Shown: positions 14,341 to 22,040 of the stretch, in pieces
Position numbering within the stretch: the stretch's first letter is position 1
How the letters are laid out: each line of letters starts with the position of its first letter
From: DATGEO01 sp035310015
Lineage (GTDB): Bacteria; Chloroflexota; Dormibacteria; Dormibacterales; Dormibacteraceae
NCBI GenBank assembly: GCA_035310015.1
Contig: DATGEO010000009.1
Span: 1 to 22,040, forward strand
DNA length: 22,040 nt
Direction of reading: 5' to 3'
Notes under the pieces: model-generated
Told to the model about the DNA's origin: nothing
Databases searched by the model: none
What the model saw: the letters and a program-made list of their open reading frames with translations, nothing else
Program-made: the position numbers and the translations under genes

Positions 14341-14591
14341 TCGCCAAGATCGTTGTCACCCCCAAGCCGGTGGTCAACGACCCGCAGGGCGTCACCGTGC
14401 GCCAGGGCCTAGCCACGCTCGGCTTTGGCGAGGTGAGCGACGTGCGCGTCGGCAAGTACATCGAGGTGAGGCTCGAGGCGCGCAGCGAGCGCGAGGCTCG
14501 CGAGCGCGTGGACGCGATGTGCCGGCAGCTGCTGGCCAACCACGTGATCGAGGACTACCGCTTCGACATCGAGGCGGACGGCGAACGGTGA
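14337..14591 (+). CDS. purS: FGAM synthase subunit PurS
   Basis: 84 residues, normal for PurS. A dimer of this small alpha/beta protein bridges PurL and PurQ and is needed for ammonia transfer in FGAM synthesis. It reads AKIVVTPKPVVNDPQGVTVR, then LATLGFGEVSDVRVGKYIEV and a C-terminal helix ending VIEDYRFDIEADGER, the standard PurS pattern. GTG 14337 overlaps the purC stop (GTGA); only a weak GAG lies upstream. An 82-bp gap with paired repeats separates it from purQ. Confidence 0.93.
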   Translation: MIAKIVVTPKPVVNDPQGVTVRQGLATLGFGEVSDVRVGKYIEVRLEARSEREARERVDAMCRQLLANHVIEDYRFDIEADGER

Positions 14592-14604
14592 CCTCCATTC
14601 CGCA

Positions 14605-14666
14605 CGTTCTGCACCAAACGGGCGAAATCCGAGCAGCTGTAGCGCGCGTTTTGCACCAAACGGGCG
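14605..14666. repeat. Pair of 20-bp direct repeats upstream of purQ
   Basis: CGTTCTGCACCAAACGGGCG (14605-14624) recurs as CGTTTTGCACCAAACGGGCG (14647-14666) with one mismatch and a 42-bp period. The pair fills most of the 82-bp gap between purS and purQ. The arrangement is like the purD pair: two copies, the same period, and a TGCAC core followed by AAACG. The second copy ends 7 bp before the purQ TTG, so binding there, or an RNA structure, could affect purQ translation. Confidence 0.7.
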
Positions 14667-14673
14667 GAACGAT

Positions 14674-15378
14674 TTGAAGTTCGGGGTCGTCGTCTTTCCC
14701 GGCACGTGGTCCGACCGGGACTGCGGCTGGGTCATCGACCAGGTGCTCGGCGAGCAGCTGCAGTACCTGTGGCACAAGGACGCGGACCTCAAGGGCTGCG
14801 ACTGCGTGATCCTTCCGGGCGGGTTCGCGTACGGCGACTACCTGCGCACTGGCGCGATCGCGCGATTCGCGCCGGTCATGGACAAGGTGGCGGAGTTCGC
14901 GGCTCGCGGCGGCCTGGTGTGGGGCATCTGCAACGGCTTCCAGATCCTCTGTGAGGCCGGGCTGCTCCCCGGCGCGCTCATCCGCAATGCGTCGCTCGAG
15001 TTCCGCTGTGAGTGGACGCACCTGGTGGTGGAGCGCGATGACCTGCCCTTCACCGCGAGCTGTGACGCGGGCGAGGTCCTCGGCATCCCGATCTCCCACG
15101 GCGAAGGCAGCTACTTCGCCGATCCCGCGACCCTGTCGCGACTGGAGCAGAACGGCCAGGTCGTGTTCCGCTACTGCGACGTCGAGGGCCGCGTCCGGCC
15201 GCGCTCCAATCCCAACGGCTCGGTGCACAACATCGCCGGCATCGTCAACGCACGCGGTAACGTCCTCGGCATGATGCCGCACCCCGAGCGCTGCGCCGAG
15301 CCCGAGCTCGGCGGCACCGATGGCCTCAAACTCTTCCGCTCCGTGCTGCACCACGCAGCCAGGGCGCTGGCGATTTGA
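14674..15378 (+). CDS. purQ: FGAM synthase glutaminase subunit PurQ
   Basis: 234 residues. This class I glutamine amidotransferase supplies ammonia to PurL. It starts FGVVVFPGTWSDRDCGW. The oxyanion and lid region is ILPGGFAYGDYLRTGAIA. The nucleophile is C86 in WGICNGFQILCEAGLLPG, the same number as in the Bacillus protein, and the His/Glu pair is in GMMPHPERCAEP. TTG 14674 is used; GGCGGA upstream is a mediocre ribosome-binding site. It overlaps purL by TTGA. Confidence 0.95.
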   Translation: MKFGVVVFPGTWSDRDCGWVIDQVLGEQLQYLWHKDADLKGCDCVILPGGFAYGDYLRTGAIARFAPVMDKVAEFAARGGLVWGICNGFQILCEAGLLPGALIRNASLEFRCEWTHLVVERDDLPFTASCDAGEVLGIPISHGEGSYFADPATLSRLEQNGQVVFRYCDVEGRVRPRSNPNGSVHNIAGIVNARGNVLGMMPHPERCAEPELGGTDGLKLFRSVLHHAARALAI

Positions 15379-17570
15379 GGACGCACCCCTCGCAGGTCGA
15401 CGAACGCCGTCTCCGTGAGGTTGCCCTGACCGCGGACGAGTACCGCGTCATCGTCGAGGCGCTGGAGCGTCCGCCCAACGACGTCGAGCTCGGAATGCTC
15501 GGCGTGCTGTGGTCCGAGCACTGCTCGTACAAGACGTCCAAGGCGCTGCTGCGCCGGCTGCCGTCGACCGGGCGGCACGTGCTGCAGGGCCCAGGCGAGA
15601 ACGCCGGCGCGGTCGAGATCGGCGAAGGCTGGGCGGTGGTCTTCAAGATCGAGTCGCACAACCACCCTTCCGCGATCGAGCCGTACCAGGGGGCGGCGAC
15701 CGGCGTCGGCGGCATCCTGCGCGACGTCATCGCCATGGGCGCCCGGCCGATCGCCCTGCTCGACTCGCTGCGCTTCGGCCCGCTGCCCGAGTCGAAGCAT
15801 CACTTCGACGGCGTCGTCGCGGGCGTCGGCGGTTACGGCAACTGCATCGGCGTGCCCACCGTCGGCGGCGAGGTCTACTTCGACGACTGCTACGCCGACA
15901 ACCCGCTGGTCAACGCGATGTGCGTCGGGCTCGTCCGCTCCGACCAGCTGATGCGCGCCCGCGCGGAGGGCAAGGGCAACCTCCTGCTGCTCGTCGGCGC
16001 GGACACCGGCCGCGACGGCATCCACGGCGCGTCGTTCGCGTCGGTTGAGCTCGATGAGAAGAGCGCCGAGCGACGGCCGGCGGTGCAGGTCGGAAACCCG
16101 TTCCTCGAGAAGTGCCTCCTCGAGGCGTGCATGGACCTCACGCGCTCCGACGCGGTGGTGGCGATCCAGGATCTCGGCGCCGCGGGGCTCACGTCGTCGG
16201 TCGCCGAATGCGCGGGCCGCGTCGAGGGCGCCGGCGCTCGCATCGACGTCGCGAAGGTGCCTCGGCGCGAGCGGGGCATGACGCCCTATGACGTGATGCT
16301 GTCGGAGTCCCAGGAGCGGATGCTCATCGTCGTCCGGCGCGGCCGCGAGCAGGACGTGACCCGCATCTTCGACGCCTGGGATCTCACGTCGGCGGTGATC
16401 GGCGAGGTCACGGACGACGGCCACGTCACCGTGGTCGACGGCCACCAGGAGGTGGCGCGCCTGCCCGTGCAGCTGCTCACCGACGGCGTCCCGCTGCGGC
16501 GCCTGGCCTCCACGCCCCCGCCTCAACCGCGGGCGCTCGACCTCGACCGCCTCCGACCGCCCGCGGACCTCGGAGCCTCGCTGCTGCGCCTGCTCGCGAG
16601 CCCGAACCTCTGCAGCCGCCGGCCGATCTTCCGGCGCTACGACCACATGGTCGGCGACTCGACGGTCGTGCCGCCGGGCGGAGACGCGGCGATGCTGCGC
16701 GTCAAGGGCACCCGCATCGGGATCGCCGTCACCACGTCGTGCAACTCGCGCTACTGCCACCTCGATCCGAACCTCGGAGCGCAGCTGGCGGTGGCCGAGG
16801 CCGCGCGCAACATCGTCGCCACGGGCGCCGAGCCGCTGGCCGTGACCGACTGCCTGAACCTCGCCAACCCCGATCGGCCCGAGGTGTACTGGGAGCTCGA
16901 GGAGACGATTGCGGGGCTCGCGCAGGCGTGCCGCACTCTGGAAATCCCGATCGTCAGCGGCAACGTCAGCCTCTACAACGAGTCGGCGCGCGGCGGCATC
17001 CACCCGACGCCGGTGGTCGGAATGGTCGGCCGGATCGCCGACTACGGCCGGCGCCTTCACGCCGGCCTCGCGCACGAGGGCGACTTCGTCCTCCTCATCG
17101 GTTCGAGCCAGAACGACCTGGGCGGCAGCGAGTACCTGAAGGTCGAGCACGGCCTCGTCGCCGGCCGGCCGCCGGCGCTCGACCTGATGCGGGAGCGCGC
17201 GGTGACCAGGCTCGTGCTGGCGGCCGCAGCGGCGGGTCACATCCGGACGGCCCACGACTGCTCGGACGGAGGTCTACTCGTCGCGCTCGCGGAGTGCTGC
17301 CTGCTCGGCGGAATCGGCATGCGCGGTCCGGCGCTCAACCCCGAGCCGCCGCTGCGCGTCGACGCTGCGTTCTTCGGCGAGACGCCGGGGCGGTTCATCG
17401 TCAGCCTTCCGTCGCGGGCGATGCCGGAGGTGCAGTCGCTCGCGCGGCGGCACCACGTCGAGATCTCGCTCCTGGGCCTCGCCGGTGGCGACGCCCTCGA
17501 GCTCGAAGGCCAGGTCAAGCTGAGCCTGGCCGACATGCGGCAGGCCTGGGAAGGAGGCCTCGAGCGCTGA
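15375..17570 (+). CDS. purL: FGAM synthase subunit PurL (short form)
   Basis: 731 residues, the small PurL that needs separate PurQ and PurS. It uses ATP and ammonia to convert FGAR to FGAM. LWSEHCSYKTSK at about 45-56 holds the catalytic His (H49). KIESHNHPSAIEPYQGAATG with VGGILRDVIAMGARPIA is the first ATP-site half. The second, pseudo-symmetric half has VPPGGDAAMLRVKGT and CLNLANPDRPEVYWE. HDCSDGGLLVALAECCLLG is the C-terminal AIRS-like motif. TTG 15375 overlaps the purQ stop; AGGG lies 10 nt upstream. Its stop TGA abuts the purF ATG directly. Confidence 0.96.
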   Translation: MRTHPSQVDERRLREVALTADEYRVIVEALERPPNDVELGMLGVLWSEHCSYKTSKALLRRLPSTGRHVLQGPGENAGAVEIGEGWAVVFKIESHNHPSAIEPYQGAATGVGGILRDVIAMGARPIALLDSLRFGPLPESKHHFDGVVAGVGGYGNCIGVPTVGGEVYFDDCYADNPLVNAMCVGLVRSDQLMRARAEGKGNLLLLVGADTGRDGIHGASFASVELDEKSAERRPAVQVGNPFLEKCLLEACMDLTRSDAVVAIQDLGAAGLTSSVAECAGRVEGAGARIDVAKVPRRERGMTPYDVMLSESQERMLIVVRRGREQDVTRIFDAWDLTSAVIGEVTDDGHVTVVDGHQEVARLPVQLLTDGVPLRRLASTPPPQPRALDLDRLRPPADLGASLLRLLASPNLCSRRPIFRRYDHMVGDSTVVPPGGDAAMLRVKGTRIGIAVTTSCNSRYCHLDPNLGAQLAVAEAARNIVATGAEPLAVTDCLNLANPDRPEVYWELEETIAGLAQACRTLEIPIVSGNVSLYNESARGGIHPTPVVGMVGRIADYGRRLHAGLAHEGDFVLLIGSSQNDLGGSEYLKVEHGLVAGRPPALDLMRERAVTRLVLAAAAAGHIRTAHDCSDGGLLVALAECCLLGGIGMRGPALNPEPPLRVDAAFFGETPGRFIVSLPSRAMPEVQSLARRHHVEISLLGLAGGDALELEGQVKLSLADMRQAWEGGLER

Positions 17571-18989
17571 ATGTGTGGAGTCTTCGGGATCTGCGCCGCC
17601 AACGGGGTCGACGTCGCCAACCTCACCTACTTCGGTCTTTTCTCGCTGCAGCACCGCGGCCAGGAGTCGGCGGGGATCGCGGTCTCGGACGGCAAGGCCG
17701 TGCGCGTGCACCGCGACATGGGGCTCGTGGCGCAGGTCTTCACGCCCGCGACGATCCGGGAGATGGGCGAGGGCTCGATCCTCGCCCTCGGTCACACTCG
17801 CTACTCCACGACCGGGTCGAGCCGCGCCGAGAACGCGCACCCGCTGCCGTTCGTCCACCCGCAGCTCGGGCCCGGCGCGATCGCCCACAACGGCAACCTC
17901 CTCAACGCGGATGCCCTGCGCTACCAGCTCGCCGAACAGGGCGCGATCTTCGAGACCTCGCTCGACACCGAGGTGATGGCAAGGCTGATCGAGCACACTC
18001 ACGGCCGCACGTGGGAGGAGGTCGTGCGCCGCTCGTTCGCGCGCGTGATCGGCGCGTACTCGTGCGGAATCATCACGCCGCAGCAGCTCATCGCCCTGCG
18101 CGACCCGTATGGCTTCCGCCCGTTGTGCATCGGCTTCATCCCGCTCCCCGGCCAGCCGGCGCACGTCGTCGCGAGTGAGACCTGCGCGCTCGACACGGTG
18201 CACGCGACGTTCGTGCGCGAGGTCCAGCCCGGCGAGATGGTGGTGATGGACGAGCACGGCGTGCACAGCACGACGTTCCAGACCTCGAGCAAGCATGCGA
18301 TGTGCGTCTTCGAGTTCATCTACTTCGCGCGGCCGGACTCGATCCTCAAGAACTGCGAGCTGGAGGAGGCGCGCATCCGCATGGGCAACGAGCTGGCGAA
18401 GGAAGCGCCGGTCGAGGCGGACATGGTCATCCCCTTCCCGGACTCGGGCACGCCGGCGGCCATCGGCTACGCCGAGGCGTCGGGCATCCCGTTCCGCGAA
18501 GCGCTGATGAAGAGCCGCTACATCAACCGCACCTTCATTCAGCCGGACCAGTCCCTGCGCGAGTCGGGAGTGATGCTGAAGCTCAATCCGCTGCCGCGGT
18601 CGATCAAGGGCAAGCGCCTGGTCGCGGTCGACGACTCGATCGTGCGGGGCACGACGTCGCGGCGGATCATCGACCGCCTCCGCGCCGCGGGCGCGAAGGA
18701 GATCCACATGCGCATCTCGAGCCCGCCGATGCGCTTCCCCTGCTTCATGGGCGTCGACATCGGCTCGACCAAGGAGCTCATCGCGTTCGGCAAGACGGTG
18801 GAGCAGGTCCGCGAGCACATCGGCGCCGATTCGCTGTCCTACCTCTCGATCCCCGGCCTGATGCGCGCGATCGGACGCGGCACCGCCGACGAGTTCTGCC
18901 GTGCCTGCTTCGACGGCTCGTACCCCGTCCCTGTCCCCCAACAACTAGAAATGGACAAGATGCAATTCGAACCCGCCACGAGCGGCTAG
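17571..18989 (+). CDS. purF: Amidophosphoribosyltransferase
   Basis: 472 residues. It makes phosphoribosylamine from PRPP and glutamine, the committed step of the pathway. The protein starts MCGVFGIC, so Cys2 becomes the N-terminal nucleophile after Met removal; unlike the Bacillus enzyme there is no propeptide. SLQHRGQESAGIAVSDG and GHTRYSTTGSS are glutaminase motifs, and LVAVDDSIVRGTTSRR is the PRPP loop. Four Cys at 245 (AMCVFEF), 391 (PCFMG), 443 and 446 (FCRACF) match the ligands of the 4Fe-4S cluster in Bacillus-type PurF, so an oxygen-sensitive cluster is likely. AAGGAGG lies 13 nt before the ATG. The C-terminus overlaps purM by one base. Confidence 0.96.
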   Translation: MCGVFGICAANGVDVANLTYFGLFSLQHRGQESAGIAVSDGKAVRVHRDMGLVAQVFTPATIREMGEGSILALGHTRYSTTGSSRAENAHPLPFVHPQLGPGAIAHNGNLLNADALRYQLAEQGAIFETSLDTEVMARLIEHTHGRTWEEVVRRSFARVIGAYSCGIITPQQLIALRDPYGFRPLCIGFIPLPGQPAHVVASETCALDTVHATFVREVQPGEMVVMDEHGVHSTTFQTSSKHAMCVFEFIYFARPDSILKNCELEEARIRMGNELAKEAPVEADMVIPFPDSGTPAAIGYAEASGIPFREALMKSRYINRTFIQPDQSLRESGVMLKLNPLPRSIKGKRLVAVDDSIVRGTTSRRIIDRLRAAGAKEIHMRISSPPMRFPCFMGVDIGSTKELIAFGKTVEQVREHIGADSLSYLSIPGLMRAIGRGTADEFCRACFDGSYPVPVPQQLEMDKMQFEPATSG

Positions 18990-19945
18990 TGGTGTCGTCG
19001 GAGGGCCTCTCCTACGCCGCGGCCGGCGTGGACATCGCCGCGTACGAAAAGGCGCTCGAACGCGTGAAGCCGCTCATCGCCGCCACGCACGGCAAGGAGG
19101 TGGCGGCGGGGGTCGGGCCGTTCGCCGGCCTCTACGCTCTGCCGGGCGGCGGGTACCTCGCCGCCAGCGCCGACGGCGTGGGCACCAAGATCAAGCTCGC
19201 GATCGCCGCGGGCCGCCATCGCGGCATCGGCGTCGACATCGTCAACCACTGCGTGAACGACATCGCGTGCGCGGGCGCGCGGCCGCTGTTCTTCCTCGAC
19301 TACTTCGCCACCGGCAAGCTCGACCCCGCGGTTTTCGAGCAGCTCATCGACGGCATGACCGAGGCGTGCCGGGAGGCGGGCTGCGCCCTGCTCGGCGGCG
19401 AGACGGCGGAGATGCCGGGCGTGTACGCCCTTGGTGACTACGACCTGGCAGGCTTCATCGTCGGGCTGGTGGAAGCCGGATCGCACCGCGAGCCGGCACG
19501 CGCCGGCGACGTCCTGGTCGGACTTCCGTCCAGCGGCCTGCACACCAACGGCTACTCGCTCGCGCGCAAGGTCTTCGAGAGGCGGCGCATCAACGACGCG
19601 ACCATGCGCGCCCTGCTGGCGCCGCACGCCTCCTACCTCGCCGACATGCGGCGCATCCGCTGGAAGGGCGCCGCGCACATCACCGGCGGCGGAATCCTGG
19701 GCAACCTGCCGCGCTGCTTGCCCGACGGGCTCGGCGCGCGGCTCGACCCGAGCGCGTGGGAGGTCCCGCCGATCTTCGAGACGATCCGCAAGCTCGGGCG
19801 CGTCTCGGACGACGAGATGTGGGGGACGTTCAACATGGGTCTGGGCATGGTCCTCGTCGTCGACCGCGCGGACGTGCCGCAGGACGCGCGGGTCGTGGGC
19901 GAGGTCGTTCGCACCGACGGGCCGGACCAGGTGACGATCAGCTGA
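18989..19945 (+). CDS. purM: Phosphoribosylformylglycinamidine cyclo-ligase (AIR synthetase)
   Basis: 318 residues, somewhat shorter than the 340-350 typical of the family. It closes the imidazole ring using FGAM and ATP to give AIR. It opens SYAAAGVDIAAYEKALERVK. SADGVGTKIKLAI is the ATP-binding loop, followed by CVNDIACAGARPLFFLDYFA, LLGGETAEMPGVYALGDYDL, LPSSGLHTNGYSLAR and AAHITGGGILGNLPR. The start is GTG 18989, overlapping the last base of the purF TAG, or GTG 18992; the two cannot be separated because no clear ribosome-binding site is present. Its stop overlaps purN as CTGA. Confidence 0.94.
   Translation: MVSSEGLSYAAAGVDIAAYEKALERVKPLIAATHGKEVAAGVGPFAGLYALPGGGYLAASADGVGTKIKLAIAAGRHRGIGVDIVNHCVNDIACAGARPLFFLDYFATGKLDPAVFEQLIDGMTEACREAGCALLGGETAEMPGVYALGDYDLAGFIVGLVEAGSHREPARAGDVLVGLPSSGLHTNGYSLARKVFERRRINDATMRALLAPHASYLADMRRIRWKGAAHITGGGILGNLPRCLPDGLGARLDPSAWEVPPIFETIRKLGRVSDDEMWGTFNMGLGMVLVVDRADVPQDARVVGEVVRTDGPDQVTIS
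19929..19934 (+). promoter_or_regulatory. Ribosome-binding site that sets the purN CTG start
   Basis: AGGTGA lies 7 nt before CTG 19942. No ATG, GTG or TTG lies in the purN frame close to the conserved N-terminus, so this site decides the start. Confidence 0.65.
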
Positions 19946-20526
19946 AACTTGGAGTCTGCGTCTCCGGACAGGGCACGAACCTCCGCAACCTCGTGGCCCG
20001 CGACTTCGACGTCGCCGCGGTCGCGACCAACCGGCCCTCGTGCGGCGCCGCGGCCTTTGCGCGTGAGCGCGGCCTCCCGCTGGCCGAGCTCTCGCAGAAG
20101 TCGTTCGCGTCGGCCGAGGAGCGGGACGCGGCGATGCGCGACTTCTTTCGCGAGCGCGGCGTGGAGCTCGTCGTGGATGCGGGCTACGACCGCGTCCACA
20201 CGCCCCCCTTCCTCGCGGCTTTCCGCGGCCGCATCCTCAACGTTCACCCGTCGCTCCTGCCGCGGTTCGCGGGCGGCATGGACGCGATCGAGCAGGCGCT
20301 CGCGGCGCGTGCGGCGGTCACCGGCGTGACCGTGCACATCGTCACCGACCAGCTCGATGCGGGACCGATCCTGATGCAGGAATCCGTCAGGATTCTCCCC
20401 GGCGACACCGCGGACACCTTGAGACAGCGCGTGCACGAGGTCGAGCACCAGCTTCTGCCCGCGGCCATTCGGATGATGGAGGCCAGGCTTTCCGCAGATG
20501 CCGAAAAGAGCCCTGCTGTCGGTTAG
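19942..20526 (+). CDS. purN: Phosphoribosylglycinamide formyltransferase (GAR transformylase)
   Basis: 194 residues. It transfers the formyl group of 10-formyl-tetrahydrofolate to GAR. It starts LKLGVCVSGQGTNLRNLVAR, with the GAR phosphate loop SGQGTNL near residues 8-14. The catalytic N100 and H102 are in NVHPSLLPR and D139 is in DAGPILMQES, matching Asn106/His108/Asp144 of the E. coli enzyme. The start is CTG, fused to the purM stop as CTGA, with AGGTGA 7 nt upstream. The nearest in-frame conventional start is far upstream, inside purM (19756). The last 29 bases overlap purH. Confidence 0.93.
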   Translation: MKLGVCVSGQGTNLRNLVARDFDVAAVATNRPSCGAAAFARERGLPLAELSQKSFASAEERDAAMRDFFRERGVELVVDAGYDRVHTPPFLAAFRGRILNVHPSLLPRFAGGMDAIEQALAARAAVTGVTVHIVTDQLDAGPILMQESVRILPGDTADTLRQRVHEVEHQLLPAAIRMMEARLSADAEKSPAVG

Positions 20527-22027
20527 CGACAAGAGCGGCCTGGCCGGATTCGCCCGCGGCCTGCACCGCCTGGGCTACGAGCTGTACGCCACCGGCAGCA
20601 CCCTGCGGTCGATAACCGACGCCGCCGTGGACGCAAGGCCGGTCACCGACCTCACGGGCTTCCCCGAGATGATGGACGGCCGCATCAAGACGTTGCACCC
20701 GGGCGTGCACGCGGGACTGCTCGCGCGCCGCGACCGGCCCGAGCACATGGAGGCGCTCGCGCGGCACGGCCTGAAAGAGATCGACCTCCTCTGCTGCAAC
20801 CTGTATCCGTTCGTCGAGACCGTCGGCCGGCCGAACGTCGCGTTCGAGGACGCGATCGAGCAGATCGACATCGGCGGGCCGGCGATGATCCGCGCGGCGG
20901 CGAAGAACCATGGGTCCGTGACCGTGGTGGTGCGCCCCGAGCGCTACACCGAGATCCTCGACGAGCTGCATGCGGGCGGCCCGGACCAGGCGGCGCGGCG
21001 CCGGCTCGCCGCCGAGGCCTACGCGCACACCGCCGCGTACGACTCCTGGATCGCGGCGTACATGCGCGGCGGCGAGGCGTCCGGATTTCCGATCGAGCTC
21101 TCGTTCGCCGGCCGTCTCGCGCAGCCGCTGAAGTACGGCGAGAACGAGCACCAGCAGGCGGCGTTCTATCGCTACGGCCCGGACCCCGGCGGCCTCGGCG
21201 GCGCGCACCAGATCCAGGGCAAGGAGCTCGGCTTCAACAACATCCAAGACGCCGGCGCGGCGCTCGCGCTGGTGAGCGACTACCAGCAGCCCGCGGCCGC
21301 CATCATCAAGCACACCAACCCGTGCGGTCTCGCCGTGGCCGGGGACATCGCCACCGCGTACCGGATCGCGTACGAGTGCGACACCGTGTCGGCGTTCGGC
21401 GGCGTGGTCGCGGTGAACCGCCCGCTCGACCGCGCGACCGCGGACCAGATCGTCCAGATCGTGACCCACGCCGTCATCGCGCCCGCCGTGCTCGACGAGG
21501 CGCTCGACGTGCTCGCGCGGCGCAAGTCGATGATCGTGCTCGTCGCCGAGCCGTCGAAGCAGGTGCTGCTGGACTACGACATCCGCTCGGTGTCAGGTGG
21601 GTTTCTGGTGCAGGACTGGGACCGCGGCGGCTTCGACCGCGCCTCGTGCACGGTCGCCACCAGGCGCGCGCCCAGCGAGGCCGAATGGGAGCAGCTCGCA
21701 CACGCATGGATCGCGGTCAAGCACGTGAAGTCGAACGCGATCGTGATGTTCAAGGAAGGCGCTGCGGTCGGCGTCGGCGCGGGACAGATGTCGCGAGTGG
21801 AGTCGGTGCAGATCGCGGCGCACCGTGCGGGCGAGCGTGCGGTCGGTTCGGTGATGGCGTCGGACGCGTTCTTCCCGTTTCCCGACGGGCTCGAGGAGGG
21901 AATCCGCGCGGGCGTGACCGCGGTGATCCAGCCCGGCGGCTCGCTGAAAGATGCGGAGGTGGTGGCCGTCGCGGACGCCGCCGGCATCGCGATGGTCATG
22001 ACCGGGCGGCGGCACTTCCGGCACTAA
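20498..22027 (+). CDS. purH: Bifunctional AICAR transformylase / IMP cyclohydrolase
   Basis: 509 residues, normal length. It carries out the last two steps to IMP. The N-terminal MGS-like cyclohydrolase domain (about 1-145) starts KRALLSVSDKSGLAGFARGL, with YATGSTLRSI and MDGRIKTLHPGVHAGLLARR. The C-terminal transformylase has LKYGENEHQQAAFYRYG, NNIQDAGAALALV, the catalytic IIKHTNPCGLAVAG at about 268-281, FGGVVAVNRPLD, VKSNAIVMFKEGAAVGVGAG and SDAFFPFPDG. ATG 20498 fits family N-termini and overlaps purN by 29 nt; the only upstream GGAGG is 15 nt away. It is the last gene visible in operon B, and only 13 bases follow it. Confidence 0.97.
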   Translation: MPKRALLSVSDKSGLAGFARGLHRLGYELYATGSTLRSITDAAVDARPVTDLTGFPEMMDGRIKTLHPGVHAGLLARRDRPEHMEALARHGLKEIDLLCCNLYPFVETVGRPNVAFEDAIEQIDIGGPAMIRAAAKNHGSVTVVVRPERYTEILDELHAGGPDQAARRRLAAEAYAHTAAYDSWIAAYMRGGEASGFPIELSFAGRLAQPLKYGENEHQQAAFYRYGPDPGGLGGAHQIQGKELGFNNIQDAGAALALVSDYQQPAAAIIKHTNPCGLAVAGDIATAYRIAYECDTVSAFGGVVAVNRPLDRATADQIVQIVTHAVIAPAVLDEALDVLARRKSMIVLVAEPSKQVLLDYDIRSVSGGFLVQDWDRGGFDRASCTVATRRAPSEAEWEQLAHAWIAVKHVKSNAIVMFKEGAAVGVGAGQMSRVESVQIAAHRAGERAVGSVMASDAFFPFPDGLEEGIRAGVTAVIQPGGSLKDAEVVAVADAAGIAMVMTGRRHFRH

Positions 22028-22040
22028 TCTGGGTCCATGG

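Noticed and set aside
15171..17255. 694-codon open frame on the minus strand opposite purQ and purL
   Set aside because: Same shadow composition and no domain; fully covered by purL on the plus strand.
22028..22040. Possible start of a next gene at ATG 22037
   Set aside because: Only 13 bases follow purH; there is no ribosome-binding site or readable protein, so nothing can be supported.

Overview
The window is GC-rich (about 70% by eye) bacterial chromosomal DNA that codes almost without gaps. It holds most of a de novo purine pathway split over two plus-strand operons, with a minus-strand sigma/anti-sigma pair between them. The lineage cannot be fixed from sequence alone. PurS/PurQ/short PurL, a GuaB3-type IMP dehydrogenase with a cyanobacterial-like active site, a two-subunit pyruvate carboxylase and many GTG/TTG/CTG starts suit a deep Gram-positive-like phylum (Chloroflexota, Dormibacterota or an early actinobacterial branch). 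That placement is inference.

Layout. 1-55 is the 3' tail of a plus-strand gene, followed by a hairpin. 102-524 (minus) is a DUF4332 helix-hairpin-helix protein. Operon A (613-9135, plus) is guaB3, guaA, purD, purE, a biotin-carrying carboxyltransferase (pycB-like), a biotin carboxylase (pycA-like) and a NUDIX hydrolase. Facing it on the minus strand are an ECF sigma factor (11333-11890) and its probable membrane-anchored anti-sigma factor (9132-11336), whose stop codon lies in the same CTAG as the NUDIX stop. Operon B (12116-22027, plus) is purB, purC, purS, purQ, purL, purF, purM, purN and purH. No gene-free stretch reaches 300 bp. The largest is the 225-bp divergent region 11891-12115, which holds putative promoters, inverted repeats and DnaA-box-like sites.

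Function. Together the genes encode every step from PRPP to IMP except PurK (PurE here is class I and normally needs it), plus the GMP branch (guaB3, guaA). purA is absent. The carboxylase pair probably makes oxaloacetate, hence aspartate, which PurC consumes; this is inference from context.

Most noteworthy: (1) four genes (guaB3, guaA, NUDIX, purN) appear to start with CTG, and stop/start overlaps of the form NTGA occur with all four bases; (2) two intergenic gaps inside the operons, before purD and before purQ, each carry a pair of near-identical repeats about 41-42 bp apart; (3) a sigma factor with a large extracytoplasmic Ig-like/beta-propeller anti-sigma factor shares a control region with purB. 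The enzymes themselves are standard families. No mobile element, CRISPR array, rRNA or tRNA was seen.
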